DNA of 26,948 nt from Butyricicoccus sp. (GTDB lineage Bacteria; Bacillota; Clostridia; Oscillospirales; Butyricicoccaceae): contig JAHHRO010000028.1 in the NCBI GenBank assembly GCA_020025755.1, positions 1 to 26,948 on the forward strand, given 5' to 3'. A model generated the notes under the pieces. That model was not told where the DNA came from, made no database searches, and saw nothing but the letters and a program-made list of their open reading frames with translations. Numbering within the stretch: the stretch's first letter is position 1; the number at the start of each line of letters is the position of its first letter. The translations under genes and the position numbers were made by a program. This document shows, piece by piece, positions 9,008 through 16,582 of this stretch.

Positions 9008-9856
9008 TTACCCTTTCACAGCACCACCAGAAAGTGCCTCAATAAAAAATTTGTTGAAAATACAGTACAGCAGAATGGGGGGGAGAATGATAATGACCAT
9101 CGCCGAAAACAGACCATTGTAGTTTGTGCGGAATGCTGTTGTAAAGGTGGACAGCAGTGCCGGAACGGTCAGCTTGTCTCGATCGATTATCACGAGCGAC
9201 GCCCAGTAATATTCATTCCAGTTGTTGAGGAATGCGAGAACACCCGCAGTCATAATTCCGGGACGTGCCATCGGGAAAATAACGTGCCAGAAGGTCTGAA
9301 AATAACCACAGCCATCAATTCTCGCTGCATCTTCCATCTCCTTTGGAATGTGGTCATAATAGTTCTTGATGACAAAGAAGCTGACTGCAATGCCGCTGCA
9401 AGAATAAATCAAAATCAGAGCGGCGCGTGTATTATAAATACCAAGCTGATTTACAAGGTTATAAACCGGATAAGTCAGTGCCGTTGCCGGAATGAACAGA
9501 GTCGTTGCCAGCATGACATTTACAAGCCTTTTGCCCTTAAACTCCATGCGTGCCACCACATAGGCAGACATGGAAATCATAACAATACTGATCACGACGG
9601 AAACAATGGAAATGAGCATACTGTTTCCAAAATACCGCATGACGTGCAGATCACGGAAGGTGGAGATATACCCCTCTAAATGGATGGATTCAGGAAGCTG
9701 AAAGCCGGGACGCGCGAGCGGGTCTTCTTTTAAACTAGACAGAAACAGCCATACAATAGGCGTCAGAGAGACAAGAAGTGCCCATCCTAAGCAAAAATAG
9801 GTGATAATGCGTGTTCCCAGGGGTAACTGATTGAGTGTTCTAAACTTTTGTTTCAT
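9008..9856 (-). CDS. Carbohydrate ABC transporter permease, MalG type
   Basis: This is a 282-aa inner-membrane protein with six predicted hydrophobic segments: about 18-40, 78-102, 113-132, 143-163, a segment near 200-222, and one near the C-terminus. The EAA loop that contacts the ATPase lies at about 173-197 (EMEDAARIDGCGYFQTFWHV). The ATG overlaps the preceding permease stop by 4 nt (ATGA), and GGAGGG lies just upstream. With its partner it forms the channel for the fucosyl sugar delivered by the adjacent lipoprotein. No ATPase is encoded in the operon. Confidence 0.93.
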   Translation of the reverse strand: MKQKFRTLNQLPLGTRIITYFCLGWALLVSLTPIVWLFLSSLKEDPLARPGFQLPESIHLEGYISTFRDLHVMRYFGNSMLISIVSVVISIVMISMSAYVVARMEFKGKRLVNVMLATTLFIPATALTYPVYNLVNQLGIYNTRAALILIYSCSGIAVSFFVIKNYYDHIPKEMEDAARIDGCGYFQTFWHVIFPMARPGIMTAGVLAFLNNWNEYYWASLVIIDRDKLTVPALLSTFTTAFRTNYNGLFSAMVIIILPPILLYCIFNKFFIEALSGGAVKG

Positions 9857-10806
9857 GTCCGATCCCTCCGAAGCTTACTGCAAATTTCAGGAAGCTCATA
9901 TATTAGATTCACAAAAACAATGATCAACATGCCAGCAATGATCTGAAGGAATGCAACCGAATTGGCGCGTCCAAACTGTGCTCTTGGGCTGGTGATTGCC
10001 AGTTCACGAATGACATAGCTGATACTATACGTTCCGGCTGCGCCTTTTGTCAGGAAATATACCTCGTTATAGAGCAAGAAGCCAGCTGTTGCAGACAAAA
10101 TAGATACTGTTTTCAGGGTATTCTTGATCATTGGAATGGTAATATAGAAGTCCTGCACAAATCCGCTTGCGCCGTCAAGCAGAGCTGCCTCTCTCACTTC
10201 CTCTGGAACCGCCATAATATTGCCAAGGATCATAAGCGTTGTAGTTCCGGTAAAGAAGATATAAGCACCAGTCATTGCCCAAAAGGCAGGTCCCTTCATG
10301 AGCAATATATTTTCAGAGAAGGAAGGGTTGAACAGATGAATGATCGGGTTGATGATACCGTATGTTGGGCTGTATAGCTGTAGGAAAATAATACCAAGTG
10401 CTGCGGATGAAATCATACATGGAATGATATAGATATTTCGAATCAGCTTGATCCCTCGCATCTTTCTGGAAAACGCAAGTGCAATGAGGGTTGAAATCGG
10501 AATTTGTACGAAAATGCCAAGCAGTGCCCAAGTCACCGAGTTTCGGAGTGCCTCCCAGAAGTAAGGATAGGTCTCAAAAATATATTGATAGTTGTTAAAC
10601 AGGTTTGTCCAGCCCCAGAACTCAGGGCTTGTGAGATTGCTGTAATCCCATTTTGCAAACGATGTAAAAAATACCGTTAGGAGTGGATAGAGATAAAAGG
10701 TGCAAAAAGCCAACAAGGTTGGAAATAAAAATACAAAAATAAACCCTCTGCGTTTCCACTCAGGACCGCTGATCCCACGATTGGAGCGTTTTTCTATCTG
10801 CTTCAT
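9853..10806 (-). CDS. Carbohydrate ABC transporter permease, MalF type
   Basis: This 317-aa polytopic protein has a first membrane helix at about 21-45 (FIFVFLFPTLLAFCTFYLYP) and an EAA loop at about 202-226 (EEVREAALLDGASGFVQDFY). It pairs with the downstream MalG-type permease to form the translocation pore. I chose the ATG at 10806 because AAGGAGG is 5 nt upstream. The longer reading from 10857 would start inside a terminator-like hairpin and lacks a binding site. It is separated from the binding-protein gene by that hairpin (10817-10848), which would reduce permease expression relative to the binding protein. Confidence 0.93.
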   Translation of the reverse strand: MKQIEKRSNRGISGPEWKRRGFIFVFLFPTLLAFCTFYLYPLLTVFFTSFAKWDYSNLTSPEFWGWTNLFNNYQYIFETYPYFWEALRNSVTWALLGIFVQIPISTLIALAFSRKMRGIKLIRNIYIIPCMISSAALGIIFLQLYSPTYGIINPIIHLFNPSFSENILLMKGPAFWAMTGAYIFFTGTTTLMILGNIMAVPEEVREAALLDGASGFVQDFYITIPMIKNTLKTVSILSATAGFLLYNEVYFLTKGAAGTYSISYVIRELAITSPRAQFGRANSVAFLQIIAGMLIIVFVNLIYELPEICSKLRRDRT

Positions 10807-10816
10807 TTCGTCCTCC

Positions 10817-10848
10817 TTAAAAAAGAGGAGGATTTTCACCTCCTCTTT
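10817..10848 (-). terminator. Intra-operon terminator/attenuator between binding protein and permease
   Basis: On the minus strand AAAGAGGAGG (10848-10839) pairs perfectly with CCTCCTCTTT (10831-10822) across a 7-nt loop, followed by more T. This is the form of an intrinsic terminator, placed 16 nt after the binding-protein stop and just before the permease ribosome binding site. Partial read-through would give more binding protein than permease, and the hairpin could protect the upstream mRNA 3' end. Confidence 0.75.
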
Positions 10849-10863
10849 CAATTTCATAGTTGC

Positions 10864-12150
10864 TTATCCAATCAGAGCAATCAGTTCTTTTTGCAGCTGT
10901 GCAAAGCGTGCATCGATATCCGTGCTCTTATTTGCACATTCCATCAGAGCATTTGTGATTGCATTGCCAACATCAGTGCCCCACTTGTAGGAAGCATCGC
11001 TGGAAACGATATCTGCATTCTGGATCATGGAGCAAGCCTCTGCCATCTTGATGATAACCGGATCGCCATTCTTTTCAGCCAATGCCTTGAGGTCTAATGT
11101 GGTATTGGACGGCACACCCTGTACTTCGAGGAAAATGCGCTCCTGAATTTCAGGGCTTGTCATATACTTGATGAACTCCAGTGCCATCTTGGTTTTTGCT
11201 TCGCTCATTCCGCTTGCAACTGCCAGACCATTGCCGGCGGTGGACAGCGATACATTTTCAGGGAACAGGATCGGCTGCACAACATCTGCCAGTTCCTGAG
11301 AAATACCAGAAGCATTCCATGCGCCGTTTGAAATCACAGCAGCCTTGCCGTGTTGGTTAAAGTCAGCCATCAGATTGCCAACATCAGCAGTTGTGTACTC
11401 TGCACCATTGGTCTGATCCATTTTTGCCAGTGCTTTGAAGGCTTCCTCAAATGCCTTGGAATTGATTGCAGCTTCATCCAGCGGTACGTCAGTGATCGCA
11501 CGACCTTCTTCACTGCTTGCAAGGTATGCATACATCATTTTGAGTGAGCCCTGACCTGCTGCATAACCATAAGTACCATTGCCCAGTGCAGAAACCTTTG
11601 CCATGGTGTCAGCAAATCCCTTCCATGTGGAAAGGTCATCCACCGTTGCGCCCACAGACTTCAGAATGTCAACATTGGTCCACAAGCCGCGTGCTTCTAC
11701 CTGCTCATGGATATTGTAGATCGCGCCATCTCTCTGGTTCTGGGTGTAGTTGATGCCAATTGCATCCTGTAAATTATTTTCATCAATGTACGGCTTGAGG
11801 TCGAGCACCAACCCCTGACTGATTGCCGATTTTGGTGCCGGAGAGTACATATCGATCATATCCGGAAAACTACCGCCTGCAACCTGTGCATTTACAACAT
11901 CATCTCTGTTTTCAACAGGAATTGGCTTGAATGTAACCGAACTATCTGGATAATTCTTTGCAAAATCATCATAGATATCACGCATGACCTTTGCAGCAGG
12001 CCATTCTGATTCTTCATGGTAGTATCCATGATAGAATTCCAAAACCTCTGCCTGACCCTCTGCCTCACTGGACGGTTTTTCCGCGTTTCCGCAGCCAGCC
12101 AAACCAAGTGCCGTAACAAGCGCAAGTGACATTGCTGTAATTCTTTTCAT
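10864..12150 (-). CDS. Extracellular sugar-binding lipoprotein (family 1) of the fucoside importer
   Basis: This 428-aa solute-binding protein begins with a short basic signal peptide and a lipobox LGLAGC, with lipidation at Cys20. It would be anchored on the outside of the membrane and hand sugar to the adjacent MalF/MalG-type permeases. The C-terminal part ALEFIKYMTSPEIQERIF is typical of family 1 binding proteins. The ATG is preceded by GGGAGGA at good spacing. It is first in the operon, so its promoter probably controls all nine genes. It is paralogous to the lipoprotein encoded in the sensor unit upstream (compare FLKYMASPPVQERILMETQQ there). The ligand is inferred to be a fucosylated mono- or oligosaccharide from the neighbours. 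Confidence 0.93.
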   Translation of the reverse strand: MKRITAMSLALVTALGLAGCGNAEKPSSEAEGQAEVLEFYHGYYHEESEWPAAKVMRDIYDDFAKNYPDSSVTFKPIPVENRDDVVNAQVAGGSFPDMIDMYSPAPKSAISQGLVLDLKPYIDENNLQDAIGINYTQNQRDGAIYNIHEQVEARGLWTNVDILKSVGATVDDLSTWKGFADTMAKVSALGNGTYGYAAGQGSLKMMYAYLASSEEGRAITDVPLDEAAINSKAFEEAFKALAKMDQTNGAEYTTADVGNLMADFNQHGKAAVISNGAWNASGISQELADVVQPILFPENVSLSTAGNGLAVASGMSEAKTKMALEFIKYMTSPEIQERIFLEVQGVPSNTTLDLKALAEKNGDPVIIKMAEACSMIQNADIVSSDASYKWGTDVGNAITNALMECANKSTDIDARFAQLQKELIALIG

Positions 12151-12201
12151 TTTACGTTCCTCCCAGACTATTTGTATAAACCCTTACTGTTTATGTTTGA
12201 T

Positions 12202-12317
12202 ATTATAGTGGAATTTGCCTAAAAAAGACATGAGTCTGCTTGACTCTTTTCTGTAATTATTTTTACTTTTGCACGATTTTCAAAGAATACACCAATCGAT
12301 TTTATACTATTTTGCAC
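12202..12317 (-). promoter_or_regulatory. Putative promoter and repeated operator of the fucose operon
   Basis: A perfect TATAAT lies on the minus strand at 12207-12202, about 50 nt upstream of the binding-protein start. The -35 (near TGTCTT) is poor, suggesting an activator is needed. Upstream there is a 15-nt element GAGTC-N5-GACTC (12232-12246), and two direct copies of GTGCAAAA followed by GTA/AAAAT-type sequence at 12274-12267 and 12317-12310. The copies are 43 bp apart, close to four helical turns. These are good candidates for binding by the AraC-type response regulator encoded just upstream. Elements are seen; function is inferred. Confidence 0.5.
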
Positions 12318-12348
12318 AAAAATGCAGGTTCGTTTTTGGAGACCTGCA
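12318..12348 (-). terminator. Second terminator after the sensor-unit transcript
   Basis: On the minus strand TGCAGGT (12348-12342) pairs with ACCTGCA (12329-12323) across 12 nt and is followed by TTTTT. It lies directly after a stronger hairpin, giving tandem terminators that insulate the fucose operon from read-through. Confidence 0.6.
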
Positions 12349-12354
12349 CAGGAT

Positions 12355-12395
12355 AAAAAATATCCTGCTTACAAAATGTAAACAGGATATTTTTT
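12355..12395 (-). terminator. Terminator of the sensor-unit transcript
   Basis: A 13-bp perfect inverted repeat (AAAAAATATCCTG / CAGGATATTTTTT) with a smaller inner stem TTACA/TGTAA sits 30 nt past the sensor lipoprotein stop. The A and T ends make it suitable in both directions. CAGGATA at 12349-12355 could also pair with TATCCTG at 12361-12367, an alternative and mutually exclusive fold. Confidence 0.8.
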
Positions 12396-12424
12396 AAACG
12401 TATCGTGCAAACCTGTATGTGTCT

Positions 12425-13693
12425 TTACTGGGTGAGCAAATCGAGCAATGCCTGTTTGCTCATTTCCCCTGACAATACTGGTATCATCTCTTTCTTTAAC
12501 AGCATGACCTTATCTCTGCCCCATAGCTGCTCTGGCACTTCGATCTTGATATCCGCTGACTGCGCCGTGCTGACTGCCTTACAAAACCGCGGCAGTTCTT
12601 TGGCAAAGCTCTCTATCTCAATCTTTGGATTTGCAGGGAACTGTTGTGTTTCCATTAAAATTCGCTCCTGAACAGGTGGGCTTGCCATATATTTCAAAAA
12701 TTCCACGCAAGCCCGTTCACGCGCCTGATTTCCTGTATGCCCCACAACATATCCAATTCCGGCAGATTCACAGGACACACTGGATTTTTCTGACGGAAAA
12801 AGTGCATACTCTGCCTGCAAATGCTCAGAGATCAGCGAAGCACCCCACACACCGTTAATACAAATCGCAAGCTTTCCATCATTAAACAGCTCAGTTTCAT
12901 CCCGATAATTATATCCTCCATCTCCGCTGATCGAATACTTATGGATATCCTCGAGCATTCCCAGCGTATCCATAAACTTTGCCGCATCCAATTCTACCTT
13001 ATTCTTCCGTGTACCATCCATTCCCTTTTGCGCAAGAATATGGTCAAGCAGATATAAATATCCCTCGTTGGATGGCTGCAATGCCTTGACGCCATTGTTT
13101 TCTTTTTCAGCCCACACCTGAATCTGTCTGCACGCTGCATCAAATTCTTCCCATGTTTTCGGGAGCGATGTGACACCTGCCTTTTCGAAGATTTCCTGAT
13201 TATACCAGTATCCGCCGCTTACAAGAAGGACATCGGACATGGTAAAGAGCTGATGATCCGCAGTTGTCCAGTACTCCAGATTGGTGGGTGCCAGATTAGA
13301 ACGGAACTGTGCATCTTGATCAATATAGGGCATGAGATCAAGCAAGTATTTATAGTCAACCATATACTGATACAGGGCATCCTGCCCCCTGCCCGCCAGA
13401 AAAACAATATCTGGAATTTCACCGACCATAATATCGTCCTCTACTTTTTGAATGAGTGCTTCAGTTGTGGGCATGGAAACGAGATGAATCCGGATATCGG
13501 GATTTTCCTTCTCAAAATCCGCATAGATTTTCCGCATGGCTACATGGTCTGGCTCTACACTGCCCCAACCATGGATCAGCGTAATTTCTGTGATCTCCTG
13601 CACCCTGGTGCAGCCCATAAGAAGCAGCATCAGCAGGAGCGCGCACACAATGGTTTGACAGATACGAAATTCACGTTTTCGGCTCTCTCGCAT
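12425..13693 (-). CDS. Sugar-binding lipoprotein paralogue, probable sensor partner of the two-component system
   Basis: This 422-aa family 1 solute-binding protein has a signal peptide and lipobox LLLMGC, with lipidation at Cys28. I chose the ATG at 13693 because AAAGGAG lies upstream; it overlaps the end of the response-regulator gene by 23 nt, so it is coupled to the regulator rather than to a transporter. No permease follows: a strong terminator comes next. The body resembles the fucoside importer's binding protein (IYADFEKENPDIRIHLV; FLKYMASPPVQERILMETQQ). The likely role is to bind sugar outside the cell and present it to the histidine kinase, as in the XylFII-LytS type of sugar sensing. 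Alternatively it is a second binding protein feeding the same importer. Confidence 0.88.
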   Translation of the reverse strand: MRESRKREFRICQTIVCALLLMLLLMGCTRVQEITEITLIHGWGSVEPDHVAMRKIYADFEKENPDIRIHLVSMPTTEALIQKVEDDIMVGEIPDIVFLAGRGQDALYQYMVDYKYLLDLMPYIDQDAQFRSNLAPTNLEYWTTADHQLFTMSDVLLVSGGYWYNQEIFEKAGVTSLPKTWEEFDAACRQIQVWAEKENNGVKALQPSNEGYLYLLDHILAQKGMDGTRKNKVELDAAKFMDTLGMLEDIHKYSISGDGGYNYRDETELFNDGKLAICINGVWGASLISEHLQAEYALFPSEKSSVSCESAGIGYVVGHTGNQARERACVEFLKYMASPPVQERILMETQQFPANPKIEIESFAKELPRFCKAVSTAQSADIKIEVPEQLWGRDKVMLLKKEMIPVLSGEMSKQALLDLLTQ

Positions 13694-14423
13694 TTCGAAA
13701 CTCCTTTGGTGATAGACCGGTCTGTTTTTTGAATACACGAGAAAAATAACCTGCGTCTTCAAATCCAACATAAGCTGCTACCTGATGTATTTTCCAATCA
13801 GAGGCGAGGAGACACTCTTTAGACTTCTCGATGCGCCTTGTGAGGATATCATCAAACAGATTGACACCGCTGCAGCTTTTATACAGGCGGCTCAGATAAC
13901 TCTGGTTTGCATGTAAATGCTCTGCAATATCTGCTAAGGTAATCACCTTGCGATAATTGCGCTCAACATATTGCACCATCCGCTGATACAGATCCTGCGA
14001 GCCGCTTTCCTTCGAAATATCTGCATAATCATCCAGAATTTCTGCTCTCTGTTTTTCCAGCGTGTGGATCACCTTTTCAATGGCCTTGGGCAGCTCCTCT
14101 ACAAGTTCGACCTTTAGGATATACTCGAACACACCATAACGCATCGCAGTCCGTGCGTATGAAAAATCCGAGTAGGCACTCAAAATGATCACCTGTGTTT
14201 CTGGGCAATACTGACTGACATATTGACACACTTCCAGCCCATCCATTCCCGGCATGCGAATATCTGTGATGATAATATCAGGATGCTCTGTATCCATTTC
14301 CTCAATCAGCGTCTGTCCATCGCTTACAATTTGAATCTTGCAGTCAAATTCTTCCCAAGGGATCAACTGCCCCAGCGCATCGCGCACATAGGCTTCATCA
14401 TCTGCAGCCATTACCTTCCACAT
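13671..14423 (-). CDS. AraC-type response regulator (YesN-like, short)
   Basis: The 250-aa regulator has a receiver domain at residues 1-120 with Asp9/Asp10... Asp54 (IIITDIRMPGMDG) as the phosphorylation site and Lys104. A helical linker at about 121-145 leads to an AraC/XylS DNA-binding domain at about 146-247 with two helix-turn-helix units (TLADIAEHLHANQSYLSRLY and VAAYVGFEDAGYFSRVFKKQ). YesN proteins often carry a further ~100-residue middle domain, absent here. I start it at 14423 (MWKVMAADDE), after AGAGGTGG; a longer reading from 14450 adds only residues overlapping the kinase gene. It overlaps the kinase end by 26 nt. Probable target: the promoter of the adjacent fucose operon, where direct repeats are present. 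Confidence 0.93.
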   Translation of the reverse strand: MWKVMAADDEAYVRDALGQLIPWEEFDCKIQIVSDGQTLIEEMDTEHPDIIITDIRMPGMDGLEVCQYVSQYCPETQVIILSAYSDFSYARTAMRYGVFEYILKVELVEELPKAIEKVIHTLEKQRAEILDDYADISKESGSQDLYQRMVQYVERNYRKVITLADIAEHLHANQSYLSRLYKSCSGVNLFDDILTRRIEKSKECLLASDWKIHQVAAYVGFEDAGYFSRVFKKQTGLSPKEFRNAREPKT

Positions 14424-16145
14424 TTTGCCCACCTCTTTCCACTGGTACAACGATCTCGATCCGTGTTCCCTCAGAGACTTTGCCAGTTATCTTGATATCA
14501 TATTCATTTTCGTAAAGGATCTCAAGTAATCGTATGGTATTTGCAAGCCCAGTTGCCGTATGGTCGGATCTCTCGACACGCTCTTGCATATAGGTATCCT
14601 GATCGAAGCCGACCCCATCGTCTTCCACTGTGATATAAAGCTTTTCTTCTTTTTCGCAAACATCGATTCGAATATAGCCATTTCCGCATTTTGGCTCGAG
14701 TCCATGAGAAACCGCATTTTCAACCAGCGGCTCGATCAGCAGTCTTGGGATCAGGCAATTCTGCACATCTCTGCCGCTCAAATTGATTTCATAAGAAATT
14801 TTATCCGGAAAGCGGCTCTTTTGCAGATACAAATAAAATTCTACCAGTTCGATTTCTGTTGCAAGCGGAATCTTGATTTCTTTTTCCCGAAATATCTTAC
14901 CCTGCATCAGCTTGGAAAACGCGTGGAGTCCCTGATACAACTCCTCATTCCCAGATAATCTCGCCTTGATGCTGAACATTGCCAAAATATTAAACTGAAA
15001 ATGTGGGTTTAGCTGTGCCTGCAAAAATTTGATCTGTGCGCGTGTGGCAAGCAGCTCCTTTTCATAGACCTGCGTTGTCAATCGGTTGATCCGTGCAACC
15101 ATTTCGTTAAAGACAACACTGATATCATGAAATTCCTGTACGGAAAAATCCCGCATCTGCCTTGTCAAATCTACCTGTCCAAAAGACTTGATTTCTGCTG
15201 CGATTTGTTTGAGGGGTCTCGTCAGGCGATAGCTGACACCAAACACAATCACCGCCACAACCATCAAAACGACAACCATCACCAAGGAGAACAGCGTCAA
15301 TATGGGCTGTAATACGGCGTACATATTGCTTTCCTTGACTGCAATGACCGTTCGGATGCCAAAGCCATTTGTAAGGGTGCGATAACATGCAGTCCGCCCA
15401 TTCAATTTCATATAATCTGATGTGCCCGGTGTCATCCAGGTCAGCTGGCTCATTTGCGCCTCGGTTCCCACTCCGCAGATTTTTCTGCCATAGCTATCTG
15501 TAACCAGCCAATAACTGTCTTTATATTTTTTGTTGTTGGAAAACAGACTGATGATCCCTTCATTGCGCATGGAAACAATACAGATACCAACCGTCTCCAT
15601 TTTATCATCCAGAATCCGAAAGCATATATCTGTTTTTTCTGTGTCTGGATAACAGCGATATTGGTTTTTACTTGCTTCAAATTCCTGATGCAGCTTCCAA
15701 TATGCAGTATTCATCTGCGCAGTTGCCGTCAGCGTAGTGGGATAATACGCACTGTGTACAAACTGACCATAATTGTTAAACAGATATACATGATCTATGA
15801 ACGGTGTGTTTTGTTCCACCATATTCCGTCTGGAAAATAGATCCATGCAGTATGTCAGCTGTGTTTGTACCTCAGCCTGATCAAAATCATTGCCAGAAAG
15901 GAAATCCTCCATCACAATATTGTGCCGAATGGAGATTGCGCCCTCTTTGACATACCGAATTTTGTCATCAAACTGTTGTAGTGTATTGGTCAGATAATAA
16001 TTCATATCCGTTCTGGCTTGTTTCGAAAAAAAAACATAAACATAAAAATCATCGTAAAGCCAAGAATCAGGATCGTGCAAACAGATGAAAGTGTTGTCAA
16101 ACGGCTGATTTCTCCGCTGAACTTTCTTCGGTCATGCTTATGCAC
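14398..16145 (-). CDS. YesM/LytS-type sensor histidine kinase, split into two frames at a 9-T run
   Basis: The long frame (14398-16080, up to 560 codons) has a Cache-like extracytoplasmic region and a second membrane helix at about 259-282 of that frame. It then has a HAMP-like linker, the His_kinase motif QAQLNPHFQFN with His360, and a HATPase domain with LIEPLVENAVSHGL and VEDDGVGFD. Its own first codons make no membrane helix and have no ribosome binding site. A second frame has a GTG at 16145 preceded by AGGGGG, and encodes VHKHDRRKFSGEISRL followed by a strong membrane helix (SVCTILILGFTMIFMFMFFF). That frame reaches T9 at 16034-16026 and stops 7 codons later. A -1 shift on the T run joins the two into a normal ~582-aa kinase. 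Whether this is programmed slippage, phase variation, a mutation or a sequencing error cannot be told here. Confidence 0.85.
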
Positions 16146-16210
16146 ACAGCTTCCCCCTATTCTCCAAATCATTCTGAAGTCTGATTTTACCATTAAATGG
16201 ATGTGTCATA

Positions 16211-16239
16211 ATGATACCGTGTAATCCTTGATTTGTCAA
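16211..16239 (-). promoter_or_regulatory. Promoter of the sensor unit
   Basis: On the minus strand TTGACA (16239-16234) and TATCAT (16216-16211) are separated by exactly 17 bp, a near-consensus sigma-A promoter. Transcription would start near 16204, about 60 nt before the kinase GTG. The good match suggests constitutive expression of the sensor unit. Confidence 0.8.
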
Positions 16240-16361
16240 TTTTCCTCCCGACAGTTTCTCCTGCTCTTTAAACAATTTTTGCGACGCATGATCGTATGGG
16301 GTCTCTGTTTGCTTCCTTTTCGCGCAAACAAATCAGTCCCTGACTCATTTCCTTGCCGGAT

Positions 16362-16391
16362 AAAAAAACCGACACGAAAAATCGTGTCGGT
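16362..16391 (-). terminator. Terminator of rpsO-pnp
   Basis: On the minus strand ACCGACACGA (16391-16382) pairs perfectly with TCGTGTCGGT (16377-16368) around a 4-nt A/T-only loop and is followed by a run of seven T. It is a textbook intrinsic terminator about 190 nt past the pnp stop. Confidence 0.88.
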
Positions 16392-16582
16392 ACAGCTTGC
16401 AGAAAAAGGTTATTCGCTGTTTTTTTATTGAAGGGAAGCGGCTTGCAGCCTTCAAGCTCCAAAAATCTAGGTTTTGGAGCTTGCCAGAAGTCCGCGCCAC
16501 CGGGCGCGGAAACTGGCTCTGTATCCAGTGGGATCCGATCCCCCTAGAAAGACTGACAAGCATTATGATCCTTTTGGGACGC
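16392..16582 (-). other. Structured 3' region downstream of pnp
   Basis: This gene-free stretch lies between the pnp stop and its terminator. It holds a 12-bp perfect stem (CAAGCTCCAAAA 16453-16464 / TTTTGGAGCTTG 16472-16483). A second, GC-rich stem TCCGCGCC/GGCGCGGA (16491-16510) is extended by GCCAG/CTGGC (16483-16517). Smaller pairings (ACTGG/CCAGT, GGGA/TCCC) follow up to 16542. No ORF with a ribosome binding site was seen. It could be an mRNA-stabilising 3' end, an interspersed palindromic repeat or a small RNA. The rest of the 16146-16582 gap holds the terminator at 16362-16391, the sensor promoter, and about 100 nt between them in which I recognise nothing. Confidence 0.5.

Noticed and set aside
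12260..12290. A CcpA catabolite-response element near the fucose promoter
   Set aside because: TGAAAATCGTGCAA only loosely matches the consensus and lacks the symmetric right half.
16075..16080. TTG at 16080 as the histidine kinase start
   Set aside because: No ribosome binding site precedes it, and the resulting N-terminus lacks the membrane helix found in the neighbouring frame from GTG 16145.
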